This document shows, piece by piece, positions 47,086 to 56,759 of a DNA stretch of 64,000 nt. Numbering within the stretch: the first letter of the stretch is position 1; each line of letters begins with the position of its first letter. A program made the position numbers and the translations under genes. The notes beneath the pieces are model-generated. The model did not search any database. It was given only the letters and a program-made list of their open reading frames with translations, and was not told the DNA's origin. Source of the stretch: Prorocentrum cordatum (Eukaryota > Sar > Dinophyceae > Prorocentrales > Prorocentraceae); contig CAUYUJ010003636.1 in assembly GCA_963575745.1 (NCBI GenBank), positions 380,437 through 444,436 on the forward strand, written 5' to 3'.

Positions 47086-47089
47086 GATG

Positions 47090-47174
<85 letters not shown>

Positions 47175-47190
47175 GCAGCAGCATTGTTCT
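46105..47190. repeat. (TCC)n and (ATC)n array with a palindromic TGATCA block
   Basis: TCC then long perfect ATC runs (46285-46385, 47040-47140) and degenerate ATC/AGC. At about 46998-47044 the unit changes to CATGATCATGATCA, which is self-complementary. Frames are artefacts. Confidence 0.95.
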
Positions 47191-47229
47191 CCTCCTCCTC
47201 CTCCCACGCGCAGCCGACGAAGAGAGGCC

Positions 47230-48120
47230 TTGTTCCCCTCTTGGACCTGTCCTCTGTGCAGTGGGCCACCACGCCCGAGGAGAGATGACGTTGAGGGACG
47301 ACGGAGGAGCGGACGAGAGACGAGGGACGACGGAGGAGGAGGGGACGAGAGAGGAGGGAGGAGGGAGAAGGGGGACGAGAGAGGCGAGGGACGAGGAGTG
47401 AGGGACGAGGGGCGAGGGGCGAGAGAGGAGGGGACGAGGGACGGGGGACCGGGGGGCTAGGACCAGGGGCGGGGGGCGAGGGACGAGGGGACGAGGGACG
47501 ACGGGGGCGAGGGGCGAGGGACGAGGGACGGCGGAGGAGGGGCGACGGAGGAGGGGACGAAGGGCGAGGGGCGAGGGAGGAGAGAGGAGGCCTCGTACCC
47601 AAACTCGGGCCTGTCCTCGGTGCAGTAGGCCACCACGCCCTCTCCAGCGGGGCAGCGGCTCCTCTCTCGGTGGCGGGGCGGTGGGGGCAGCGCTGGGCAG
47701 GCAGCAGCGAGAGGGAGCGGAGCAGCGGGGAGCGGCAGCATCGAGGAGAGGAGCGAGGAGGCACGAAGAGGCACGAGGAGGAGGCACGAGGAGGAGGCAC
47801 TAGAAGGAGGCACGAGGAGAAGGCATGGGGAGGAGGAGGACGAGGAGGAGGAGGAGGAGGGCGAGGAAGAGGAGGAGACACGAGGAGGCACGAGGAGGCA
47901 CGAGGAGGCACGAAGAGGCACGAAGAGGATGAGGAAGAGGAGGTGGAGGAGGAGGAGGAGGAGGAGGGGGAAGAGGAGGAGGAGGAAGAGGAGATGGAGG
48001 GGGAGGAGGAGGAGGGGGAGGAGGAGGAGGAGGAGGAGGAGGAGGAGGAGGAGGAGGAGGAGAAGGAGGAGGAGGAGGAGTAGGAGGAGGAGGAGTTCGG
48101 GTCGCAGGCGGGGGAATGGA
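47230..48120. repeat. Purine-rich GACGAGGG / GGCACGAGGA / (GAG)n repeats
   Basis: Degenerate AGGGACGAGGG words (47280-47590), GAGGCACGAGGA words (47755-47930), then GAG triplets to 48100. A CTTGGACCTGTCCTCTGTGC-like block occurs at 47233 and in similar form at 47605. Confidence 0.85.
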
Positions 48121-48342
48121 ACCTCCGTCAGCGGCGACAAAGATCTCTGATGGAGCCGACCTCGGGAGTTTTCTCTCCCTTTGAGGAGATCCTCAATGGA
48201 CACTCTTCCGCAGCCAAAGGTAAAAGGAGCATCAGCAGCATTAAGAAGAGGGGCGAGGAGGACGAGGGGGGGAGAAGGATGGAGATGGCCGACGAAAGGA
48301 CGGAGGAGTGAGCGAGGGGAGGGATCGGAGGAGGAAAAGGAG

Positions 48343-48374
<32 letters not shown>

Positions 48375-48662
48375 CTGAGAAGAGGGACGATGAAGGACGA
48401 GGCGAGGGAGGAGGTCGGAGGGCAAGACAGAAGCCTCCGCTGGCTCTTGGAGGCTCTTTCGCCACGGCATGCCTCCCAGCAGCCGGGCCTCGTCGAGAGC
48501 TGGCCCCGGGGGGGCCCTGAAAGACGCAAGCGGCCGCCAGAGGCCCGAGCTGCGAACCGAAAGAGCAGCTGGGCGTGGCTGCCCCGCCGGGGCCGGCGGG
48601 CGGCACGAGCAGGCTTCCGTCGGGCCGCTGCGCCCAGCTCGCCTGGCTTCGCGCGTCGAGCG
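48121..48662. other. GC-rich DNA, no gene recognised
   Basis: Contains a short GCA/CAG run at 48347-48374. No gene is supported. Confidence 0.4.
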
Positions 48663-48778
48663 CCCGGCGATGCACGACGCGCGGTTGTCTTCGCGCCCTC
48701 GCGCCGCCGCCCAGGAGAAGGGCGCCACTCCAACCCGTGCTGCGATTCGCGGCGCGTGGTGACTTTCGCGCCCCTGAG
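48663..48778 (+). repeat. Dispersed repeat, copy 2 (partner 5103-5215)
   Basis: ACGCGCGGTTGTCTTCGCGC, then GCGATTCGCGGCGCG and TTTCGCGCCCC, in the same order as in 5103-5215. Confidence 0.6.
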
Positions 48779-48799
48779 GGTGACCAGGGAAGAGGACTG

Positions 48800-49265
48800 G
48801 CGAAAGGACGGAGGAGTGAGCGAGGGAGGGATTTGGAGAAGGAGGGAGGGAGGCAAGGAGGGAGTTACCGATGGAAGGGGGGGCAGGAATAGGGAAGAGG
48901 GAAAGAGGAAGGGAGAGAAGAGGAAAGAGGGAGGACGAAAGAGGGAGAAAAGCGAAGGGAGAAGGGAGAAGGGAGGAGCGAAGCGAGAAGCGAAGGAGAT
49001 GGCAATTGTGAAGTGGGAGGTGATGAGGTGGAGGAGGAGGAGGTAGGAGGGGGGGGGGCGAACAGGAGGAGGGAGGGAGGGAGGGAGGGAGGGAGGGAGG
49101 GAGGGACGGACAAAGGAGGTGGGATTCTGGAGGTGGGAGGAGGGTAAGAAGGAGGGATGGGGAGGAAATTGGGAGCGCGAAGAGGAGGACAGAGGATGGA
49201 GGAGGGACGGAGCGAGGGAGGAGGGAAGGAGGAGGAGGAGGAGGCGGAGGAGGAGGAGGGCAACG
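48800..49265. repeat. (GGGA)n and (GAG)n purine tract
   Basis: GGGAGGGA tetramers (49065-49110) and AGG triplets. Non-coding. Confidence 0.85.
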
Positions 49266-49540
49266 ACTGAGACGAACTCTCTACATTCTCATCCGTCCCT
49301 CTCAACATACCGCTTACTTGCTCCTTCTTCCCACCGTCCTGCCTCAAGGTGTCATTGCAACTTCCTGATAAGCCACCTTTCGTGCGATGAAAAGGCCGGG
49401 GGGAGGGAGTTGACGCATTGTTTGGTTTTCGATTGGCACACATTTGGTATCACAGTATATGTTTGTTTACTGATATTTATGTATGTGTATGTGTGTATAT
49501 ATATATATATATGTGTGTATGTGTGTGTACGTGTCCAAGT
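49266..49540. other. Unique DNA and (TATG/TA)n microsatellite
   Basis: No gene seen; TATGTGTGTA and a TA run at 49450-49535. Confidence 0.6.
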
Positions 49541-50358
49541 AATGTTATATGCTCGCCAGCGTGGACCTCACACATGATGTTTCTAGCAATTTGTGTTGTG
49601 CCTTCTACGTGGGGCAAAATAGTGGTACGGCCTACGTTGCGCAATATGTTTTTGCAATATGGGTTGTGCAGTCAATGTTGTGCACGCACTGTTTGTGGAG
49701 CAATTTCCGTGGTACAAGATGTGTGGTGAATACGTGGGACAACAAACATTGTGCACGATGCGTGATGCAATATATGTGGTGCGCAATCTACGCGGTGCAA
49801 CTCACTTTGACCGTCTTGAAGCTGTCCTCTCTACTGCTCGTGCAAACATCCCACCCTCCCACCCGCAACTTGGTGGCAAGGCTTCTTAAGACAAGACCGT
49901 GACGGTAGGTACCACATGGCACTTGGCCACGACACCGACGCCGACGACGACAGCGACAACGACGACGACGACGGCGCCGCAGGCACCGACTACGACGACA
50001 CCGCCGACGTCGACGTCGACGAAGACGACAACGACGCCGACGACGACGACGACGAAGACGACGACGACGTTGCCAACGGAGACGACGACGAGGGAGGAGA
50101 AAAAATGACGACGGCGACAACGACGACAACGACGATGGAGGAGGGAAGACGGCGACGACGCGAACGACGAAGAAGGAGGAAGGACGGCGACGCCGCCGAC
50201 GACAACGACGAGGGAGGAGGGAAGACGACGACGACGACAACGACGACGAAGACGACGACGACGGCGACGAAATAGGAGGGACGACGACGAGACGCCGACG
50301 ACGGACGACGACGACGACGACGAGGGAGGAGGATAACGACGAGGGAGGAGGGAAGACC

Positions 50359-50395
<37 letters not shown>

Positions 50396-50526
50396 CGGCG
50401 AAATAGGAGGGACAACGACGAGATGCCGACGAAGACGACGAGGGAGTAAGGACGACCACGGCGACAACGACGACGGAAGCGACGACGACGCCAAGACGGC
50501 GACGACGACGACGAGGAAAGACAGAG

Positions 50527-50558
<32 letters not shown>

Positions 50559-51193
50559 GGGAGCAGGGAGGACGACGACGACGACGACGCAAGAGCGCGC
50601 GCGCACGCTTTTGTTGAAAACCCGCGTTGCGAAACCTTGTGTTTTTGTAGGTTTTTTGGACACACGATTTTGGAATCTTTCCGAAACCGAAGGTTTTCGA
50701 AGGATTTCGGCATACGCGCGGGACTTCGCGCGCGTCTGCACTTCGTCCCATTTTTGCAAAGGATTCTCGCGACGGCACACGCGCAAGGACGTTCGACAGA
50801 TTTCGACATGCGCGCGCGAAGCCCGTTTGATAGCATTTTGTGAACAGCTTGAAAAACCATGGTTTTCTTAAGATTTCGCAAGAGTTCGCGCGTAAGGTTT
50901 TTTAGCAATTCAGTGTTGCGAAACCCTGTGCTTTTGTATGTTTTTTGGAAATTCAATTTTGAAATCTCTCCGGAACCGAAGGCTTTCGAAGGATTTCGGC
51001 ATGCGCGCGCGACGACGCGCGCGTGTGCACTTCGTCCCATCTGTTGCAAGGGATTCGCGAACAAGTCGTATGCTAGAGCAACACATGTCACCGCATAGTG
51101 TTTTTATATATATATATATATCTAAAGGGAACCTCAGGGCCTCAGGGGAGGGGGAACCCCGGCCTAGCTGGGATGGTATGATTTCATATTTAG
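49541..51193 (+). repeat. Composite dispersed repeat left of the DIRS element, containing a (GAC)n array
   Basis: Blocks in order: GTGGTGCGCAATCTACG and GTGCAAACATCCCACC (49780-49870); a GAC/GACGA array (49910-50585); two diverged ~250-bp units with TTGCGAAACCTTGTG, TTTCGGCATACGCGCG and TTCGTCCCATTTTTGCAA (50590-51090); and CTAGCTGGGATGGTATGATT (51164-51183). The same order is found at 58560-59535. Confidence 0.7.
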
Positions 51194-51222
51194 GATGGAC
51201 GAGTGTGCAGAATACATATATA

Positions 51223-51541
51223 TATCATCAACTTAAGTACTCTGCCCAGATACGCTGTTAGTTGTTGAGACCTCTTGAGGACAAACAATCATCAGGAGAA
51301 ATCAGAGATGACCCGAGGAGCCCATCAACTGAATAGATCTGCCAGCACTTCCCACAGCCCTCGGGCACGGCGTCAGCCTCACTATTTCTCTTTTCTCCAG
51401 AAGACAGGCCGATGCACAGCCTGAGATTCAGCAGTCCAGAAAACTCTCAAATCAGATATCTGGCGAGGCGGAAGATGCACATGTTTGAACCATCCATTTC
51501 GAGAAAACGGTAGTGGGCATCATCAGCTCGCACACCTGACC
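51223..51541 (-). repeat. Split direct repeat B2 (element 3' end)
   Basis: About 319 bp, offset 452 bp from B1; its outer edge adjoins ATACATATATA. Confidence 0.95.
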
Positions 51542-51598
51542 GAAAACAACGAAGACAAAGCAGTTGTCGTCGAGGGAGGTGGCGGGGTAGACGGTAGG

Positions 51599-51673
51599 AG
51601 CACTTTGAGCACATACGACAACGGGCACGGGCAGAGCAGGACGCAAGGCGATAAAGACACGTGGAACTTCAAT
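51599..51673 (-). repeat. Split direct repeat A2
   Basis: 75 bp, identical to A1; it lies between B1 and B2. An ~57-bp unrelated spacer (51542-51598) separates it from B2, while it touches B1. Confidence 0.95.
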
Positions 51674-51674
51674 T

Positions 51675-51993
51675 TATCATCAACTTAAGTACTCTGCCCA
51701 GATACGCTGTTAGTTGTTGAGACCTCTTGAGGACAAACAATCATCAGGAGAAATCAGAGATGACCCGAGGAGCCCATCAACTGAATAGATCTGCCAGCGC
51801 TTCCCACAGCCCTCGGGCACGGCGTCAGCCTCACTATTTCTCTTTTCTCCAGAAGACAGGCCGATGCAGAGCCTGAGATTCAGCAGTCCAGAAAACTCTC
51901 AAATCAGATATCTGGCGAGGCGGAAGATGCACATGTTTGAACCATCCATGTCGAGAAAACGGTAGTGGGCATCATCAGCTCGCACACCTGACC
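51675..51993 (-). repeat. Split direct repeat B1
   Basis: About 319 bp, matching B2 with three substitutions. It begins TATCATCAACTTAAGTACTC on the plus strand. Confidence 0.95.
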
Positions 51994-52084
51994 AAAACCT
52001 CACAGCCAAAAGCGTGAGTGTGGAGGTAGTCGGGGATGGACGGTGGGTACTCAAAAACAAAAATATGAAGACGATAAGTTGAGC

Positions 52085-53446
52085 TCAGTCCTGCAAGCCT
52101 TGCGGCAACCTGCTGCGCAGTGCAGCACGAAGGAGTCCCTGAGCTTTCGGCAACCTCGGAAGAAGGGCAGCCGGTACTTTCTTCATCTGAGATAGAAGCC
52201 GGGCATGCTTTTCATAGCGCTGTACACTCTTGAGAGCCTCCCAGCGCCCTCGGCGGCGAATGAGATCGAGCGTTCGCCGCTTTCTCAGCAAATCATTGCT
52301 TGGGCCTGAGTGCCGAAGAACATGTGGTGTGAAGCCGAGGGACGAGAGGCCGAGCGCTTTCACAGCCCGCTGTATCTCCTGTTCGCACATGGGTAAAGTG
52401 AGATGTGGGAAGAGCAAAGCCTCCTTAGGCGTCGCGCGGTGGAGTAGCGACAGCAGCTCCACCACCCACTCGCGCCCATGTGAACCACATATAACGTGCT
52501 CGTCAACGTTGCCAGTCTTAGTGCGTCTGCCTCTGTCTGAAGGGCCGAAAACGACGGCCCACTTGCGATAAGGTGCCGCTGCTGCCGAGGTGGGCGTAAT
52601 GACATCGTCGTAGTGAAGGTCGAGGATCTCGGACGGTCGAGCGTACAAGTCATACTGGAGGATGCCTGCCGCTGCCGCCTCAACGCCGTCGTTCTCGGCA
52701 AGCCACAAGAGTACCAAAAAGATGATATCCTCAGGGCTTGGCTTGACGACGAACTCGCGGACCAACTTGGGCCAGCCTTTCAGAGCCTCGATCACGGGGT
52801 CAAGGTGGTGCAGCATCGCCTTGCGATTGTCCGACCTGAGCTTGACCCAGCCATATACCACTAGACGGCCAGCAGCGGGACTGTAACCAGACAGAGCCAG
52901 CTTCTCACAGTAGCGCTCCATAGTCTTAGCAAGGACCCGAGGCGGCTGCAAAGGTTTGCCGCGTCTCTTGGCCCAGGAGACGAAATCAGACGTGGCCTTC
53001 CGATAGTTCTCCAAAGTCTTGAGGCCCGCCGTACCACGGAGGAGAAAACCAGGACTGAGGTCTCCTCCTGTGCGATGCTTGAGCTCCCCCACTGAGCCAA
53101 TGCGATCATGCCGGCTGAGCTTGCATGGTGGTGCCGCGGCCGGCGCGCGCGAAGTCGATCCTCTGCCGCCTGATCGCCTTGGCCGCCCTCGTCGTGAAGA
53201 AGACGCCCTCTTCCTGGTCACCTGTGGTGGTGTGCCTCGTAGTCGCTGCTGCACCCCGCCGACGTCGACGTTCGCTGGTAGCAACGGCTTCCCTAAGAGA
53301 AGCCCCCCAGTCCTCGAACCAGCGCGGCCGCTGTCCACGGGCAGCGTCAGGGGCAGCCCGCCATATGGCGCGGGCCCAGGCACGGCAGAGGGCAGGTGGA
53401 TACGCCCCTGCTGCAGCCGTGCGCCGCACCCACTTGATGCGGCCAT
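52085..53446 (-). CDS. Tyrosine recombinase of the DIRS element
   Basis: It replaces an integrase and would insert the circular DNA copy. Numbering from 53470 (frame limit), the core is residues about 145-430. An N-terminal SAM-like domain (LKTLENYRKATSDFVSWAKR) leads to the catalytic set: Arg278 in LYARPSEIL, Lys318 in RRTKTG, His383 and Arg386 in TPHVLRHSG, Trp410 in RRGRW, Tyr419 in SVQRYEKH. All six are present. The frame is +1 relative to pol and overlaps it by 365 nt. The only Met before the core is at 53446, inside the overlap, so expression needs initiation there or a +1 shift. The first ~115 residues may be overlap noise. Confidence 0.9.
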   Translation of the reverse strand: MAASSGCGARLQQGRIHLPSAVPGPAPYGGLPLTLPVDSGRAGSRTGGLLLGKPLLPANVDVGGVQQRLRGTPPQVTRKRASSSRRGRPRRSGGRGSTSRAPAAAPPCKLSRHDRIGSVGELKHRTGGDLSPGFLLRGTAGLKTLENYRKATSDFVSWAKRRGKPLQPPRVLAKTMERYCEKLALSGYSPAAGRLVVYGWVKLRSDNRKAMLHHLDPVIEALKGWPKLVREFVVKPSPEDIIFLVLLWLAENDGVEAAAAGILQYDLYARPSEILDLHYDDVITPTSAAAAPYRKWAVVFGPSDRGRRTKTGNVDEHVICGSHGREWVVELLSLLHRATPKEALLFPHLTLPMCEQEIQRAVKALGLSSLGFTPHVLRHSGPSNDLLRKRRTLDLIRRRGRWEALKSVQRYEKHARLLSQMKKVPAALLPRLPKAQGLLRAALRSRLPQGLQD

Positions 53447-56042
53447 CTGAGCCAACGAGGCGGCAACCACCAGTCAAGTGCACATGCTGATGATCTTGCT
53501 TGCAAGAAGCCTCCAGGGAGACCAGGGCGGGCGAGTTAGTTAGAACCATGGTAGGTTTCTTCCAGGGCACCGAATACTGGCATTGATCAAAACCAACCTT
53601 GACAACTCCAGGAAGCCCACAGAGCTCGTAAATCGGGTGAAAGGCCCACAGCTTTGAACTCTTTGGGTTCTCGATAGACCAAACTACTCTACAACTCTGG
53701 CATTCGCGGGCAACCTCGGCCGAGAAGTTGGCCAACTCCATCCCCACCAACTCCTGTTGCCTGGCTCGCTCCACGTTCTTGATTCCCCTCCTAGATATAG
53801 ACCATATGGAGCAGGGGGGTCCCATGTGGACCCAGAAGACATTGCCAGAGCGAATAAGATGTAGTATAAGACGCTGTGTACTTCGCCGTGTTAGATCGCA
53901 TTCATCACCACGAGCCATATCAAAAGCAGGGCCGACACGTAGCCCCAGCCGTTGCACAGCCCGAGAGAGCCCCGCAGAGCCCGCGAACAGCTCCAGGAAG
54001 ATCATCTCATCCTGATAACTCGACGCTCCACGGCCACTTGGGCCGCCTCCCGAAGGTCCCGTCTGAGTCCTGGGGGTCGGCGGACAACATGGCGTTGGTC
54101 GCGTAGGCGCCGCAGGCGTAGCAGATGATGAGGAGGAGGGGCACGGAGGCGACGCCAAACAGCCTGTGAGAACGTGTCCCTCCGAACCTCGCGACGACCT
54201 GGACCGACGAGCCGAGCCCTCTGGACAACAGACCTGCGGCTTGCGCACGATCCCGAACCTGTCGACTGGGCGAACTCGAGCTCGAACGACATCGAAGCGC
54301 CTCGAGCCCTCGTCGGCAACGTTCCGCTCACTCACAATGTGCCGATACCTCATGTCAATACCGCAGCCGAGACGATAAGGGACTGACCGACGAGCAAGAG
54401 TGTTGAGGGCGTGGCTTTTGAACCGTCCCCTCTCGAACCCGCTCAACGTCACCAAGTTATCGCCTATGTACAGACAGCGATGGCCGTGAGCACGAGCGTC
54501 CCTCCCGAAGTGCCGGAGAGACTGGAGGGTGACACGCCCCTCCTTTGCGTTGATGTGCTCCTCAGGCCACTGCCACTCTCGCTCGTACAGCGTGGTCCAG
54601 CGATCCCGCCGTGACCACGCCTCGGACAACGGCGGAATGCCGACGCCGAGCTCGACATCCACCTCGGGCGGCGCCTGGGCCTCCACGGTGTCGCGAAGAG
54701 GGCGCCATCCCTGCCGTGCCTCGGCGGCACGCTGGTTGAGGTGCTGGCCGTAGCTCGTGTGGGCGCCCGTCTTGAGACCCGCTGCTCGGCCAGGCACAGC
54801 CGAGGCGCAGAAGCCGCCCTCGCCGAAGTCGCCGTGGGCGGAGAGGCCGCCCAGCTCGTCGACCACGCCGGGGGCGTCGAGCCTGACGGGCTGCAGGCAC
54901 TGGACCTTGCGGTACCTCCAGCGCTCGCGGTACTTCACTGCATCATGAAACTCCTGGACCTGGCAGGGCGTAGAGAGCAAGGCGTAGCCGAAGGTCGACG
55001 AGTCGCCCATGTGCACCTCCCGCCAGATAGGAGCACCGACCTCCGCCTCGATGACGAAAACCAACCGACGGACCAGCTCCATCTCCAATCGTACACTGGA
55101 GGGGATGGCTAGCCTTCGGCCACGCGCATCTGCGACAAAGGTGTAGGCATCCTGCAGGACAGAGAGGAGCTCAGGCGCCAGCGGGAACATGCAGACAGCG
55201 TTGCCAAGCCAAACTTCCATCTCCTCACCCCTCATGAAGGATCGGCGGAGCAAGGCGCGAGTAGCAAGAGCAAATCTCCACGTCCGACGCTGGGTATGAC
55301 GCAGTACCTTGTATTGAGCGTGGAACTCTAGGCCCAAGGTCTCTAAGTCGGTGACCCCACTGTGCCTGCCGTGCGTACCGATGTTCTGGTCCTGCAAAGT
55401 GCTGCAGAACCGCTCCACACTCAGGTGTGAGTCCTCGGCACTGACGCTGAAGGAATTGAAATTGTCAACATAAACCCCCTCAGCACACACTCCAGGCGCC
55501 AGCTCGGGGGCAGGTGATCGACCCCGCAGCGCGCCACCGAGACCGAGAGGATGCTGCGATGCAACAAGGTGTTCAACAAACTTCTGGCACAAGTAGAGTG
55601 ACCACGACCATCCCATGCAGAGTCCTTCGAAACATATAAACAACTGCTCGCCAGGCCTCAGAAGGTCGTAGCGCCTGAGATCGTCATCCCATATGCGATG
55701 AATTCCAAAATCGTGAGCGTCGTCCGTGGTGTAGCCGTCCTCCATGCAGAACCAGGAGGCGAGCTGGACATTCGAGAAATTGTAGAAGCAGTCGTCGACG
55801 TCAGCGTCACCAGCGAGTACGGGCACGGACGCTGCGCCCCCCAACCCCCCGCACTGGCTCAGGAAGTCGTCGGACAGGTCAAGGTTCACCATGGCCCGCG
55901 CAGATCCGAGCTGCACGGTGGGCGGCCGCCTATGACTGAGACAGGCCTGACGAGAGTCGAGAACCATGCGGATCTCGTCCCCCTTCTTCTTCACGAAAAA
56001 AGGTGCACAGAAAGCCTTTGCTTTGCGCCGAAAAGAAACCAG
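53106..56042 (-). CDS. pol: reverse transcriptase, RNase H and C5-type DNA methyltransferase
   Basis: In phase with the segment before the TGA. Residue numbers count from KKKGD at 55994. Reverse transcriptase: KKKGDEIRMVLDSRQA (1-16), motif A AGDADVDDCFYNF (61-73), motif B CFEGLCMGWSWSLYL (121-135), motif C YVDN (175-178; YxDD is usual). RNase H: GDSSTFGYAL (330-339), NAKEGRVTLQSL (482-493), IGDNLVTL (510-517), ERNVADEGSR (556-565), giving D, E, D, D. Methyltransferase (about 665-870): FLELFAGSAGLS (motif I), MGPPCSIWS (motif IV with catalytic Cys), WSIENPKSS (motif VI, ENP for ENV). The polyprotein would copy element RNA, remove the RNA strand and perhaps methylate cytosines. Confidence 0.88.
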   Translation of the reverse strand: MVSFRRKAKAFCAPFFVKKKGDEIRMVLDSRQACLSHRRPPTVQLGSARAMVNLDLSDDFLSQCGGLGGAASVPVLAGDADVDDCFYNFSNVQLASWFCMEDGYTTDDAHDFGIHRIWDDDLRRYDLLRPGEQLFICFEGLCMGWSWSLYLCQKFVEHLVASQHPLGLGGALRGRSPAPELAPGVCAEGVYVDNFNSFSVSAEDSHLSVERFCSTLQDQNIGTHGRHSGVTDLETLGLEFHAQYKVLRHTQRRTWRFALATRALLRRSFMRGEEMEVWLGNAVCMFPLAPELLSVLQDAYTFVADARGRRLAIPSSVRLEMELVRRLVFVIEAEVGAPIWREVHMGDSSTFGYALLSTPCQVQEFHDAVKYRERWRYRKVQCLQPVRLDAPGVVDELGGLSAHGDFGEGGFCASAVPGRAAGLKTGAHTSYGQHLNQRAAEARQGWRPLRDTVEAQAPPEVDVELGVGIPPLSEAWSRRDRWTTLYEREWQWPEEHINAKEGRVTLQSLRHFGRDARAHGHRCLYIGDNLVTLSGFERGRFKSHALNTLARRSVPYRLGCGIDMRYRHIVSERNVADEGSRRFDVVRARVRPVDRFGIVRKPQVCCPEGSARRSRSSRGSEGHVLTGCLASPPCPSSSSSATPAAPTRPTPCCPPTPRTQTGPSGGGPSGRGASSYQDEMIFLELFAGSAGLSRAVQRLGLRVGPAFDMARGDECDLTRRSTQRLILHLIRSGNVFWVHMGPPCSIWSISRRGIKNVERARQQELVGMELANFSAEVARECQSCRVVWSIENPKSSKLWAFHPIYELCGLPGVVKVGFDQCQYSVPWKKPTMVLTNSPALVSLEASCKQDHQHVHLTGGCRLVGSDGRIKWVRRTAAAGAYPPALCRAWARAIWRAAPDAARGQRPRWFEDWGASLREAVATSERRRRRGAAATTRHTTTGDQEEGVFFTTRAAKAIRRQRIDFARAGRGTTMQAQPA

Positions 56043-56759
56043 TCAAATCCCCGCCAGGTGCTTGAACAAGTGCCGGCGCTTGGCAGCAGACCGTCGGAGA
56101 GAAGGGTCCCAGTACGGCTCCGGCAGCTCCGGTGCAAGACTGAGTAGCTCGTCCGTGATCCTCTCGATCTGCGTGTCAAAGTGGCGAAGCATCTGCGCGG
56201 CCTCAGCTGGGAGGCCTTCCATCGGGGACCTGGGTGCAAGCGATCCCCGACAGATCTTCAACTTTGCAAAGTCATACGCTGCCAGGTTCGCTGGCTCCAG
56301 TCCATACTGGGATCTCGATGCCAGGAGCTCCCCCAGGGCTCGCCGCTCATCAAGATCAGGAGGTGCCCGACCGCATGCAGCCACTCGCTGGTGAAGCCGA
56401 CGATGTACAGCCGCCTGCGCCGCGGTTGGCGTCCTCCTTCCAAAACTGTCATACATTGGGCCCGAGGGCCGAGTAGTTGAGGTAGCAAGGTGATTCAGCG
56501 CCTCGGCCGCCTCATTCACTTGCTCATACCGAAAAATCTGCCGAGCTCGTCGCCGCCGAACATAGCGAGGGCCCTTCTCGAGTCCATGCTTTGATGGAGG
56601 AGGGTCCCGACGCAGAGGGAAAGGTTCACCACGTCGCCGATCGCCCAGAAGACGCCGGTGGACCGCTCGGCGAGCAGCCCCCGGCGGTGGAGCGGGGTCC
56701 CCTCCTCCAGCGGCGTGGGCAGCGCCGCGGAGACTCCACTCCTGCTGAAGGGCCGCCAT
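56043..56759 (-). CDS. pol N-terminal segment, ended by an in-frame TGA
   Basis: The open frame from the ATG at 56759 overlaps the gag 3' end by 244 nt in another frame. The first ~80 residues are Arg/Pro-rich and may be overlap noise. After that a plausible protein begins (NEAAEALNHLATSTTRPSGP through RITDELLSLAPELPEPYWD). It ends HLAGI-stop, and the next in-phase codons (LVSFRRKAKAFCAPFFVKKK) are the expected start of the reverse transcriptase fingers, so the TGA splits one polyprotein. Entry into this frame could be by -1 frameshifting from gag or by internal initiation. Confidence 0.6.
   Translation of the reverse strand: MAALQQEWSLRGAAHAAGGGDPAPPPGAARRAVHRRLLGDRRRGEPFPLRRDPPPSKHGLEKGPRYVRRRRARQIFRYEQVNEAAEALNHLATSTTRPSGPMYDSFGRRTPTAAQAAVHRRLHQRVAACGRAPPDLDERRALGELLASRSQYGLEPANLAAYDFAKLKICRGSLAPRSPMEGLPAEAAQMLRHFDTQIERITDELLSLAPELPEPYWDPSLRRSAAKRRHLFKHLAGI

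Noticed and set aside
45572-47911. A 779-codon minus-strand frame, and similar frames of 200-475 codons in triplet arrays (12817-14244, 14865-16003, 20781-21893, 61077-62462)
   Set aside because: They consist of stop-free triplet repeats read in several frames and both strands, encoding poly-Asp, Met, His, Ser or Ile. There is no domain, no codon bias and no consistent start.
51223-51993. Long terminal repeats of an LTR retrotransposon
   Set aside because: The two 319-bp repeats are both on the same side of the coding region, and a separate 75-bp repeat pairs the far end with the space between them. This is the split direct repeat pattern of tyrosine-recombinase elements.
39728-56045. Reassigned stop codons (in-frame TGA in two elements)
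   Set aside because: The LINE is interrupted by TGA, TAG and TAA alike, and the DIRS ORFs themselves end at normal stops. Decay of non-functional copies explains this better.
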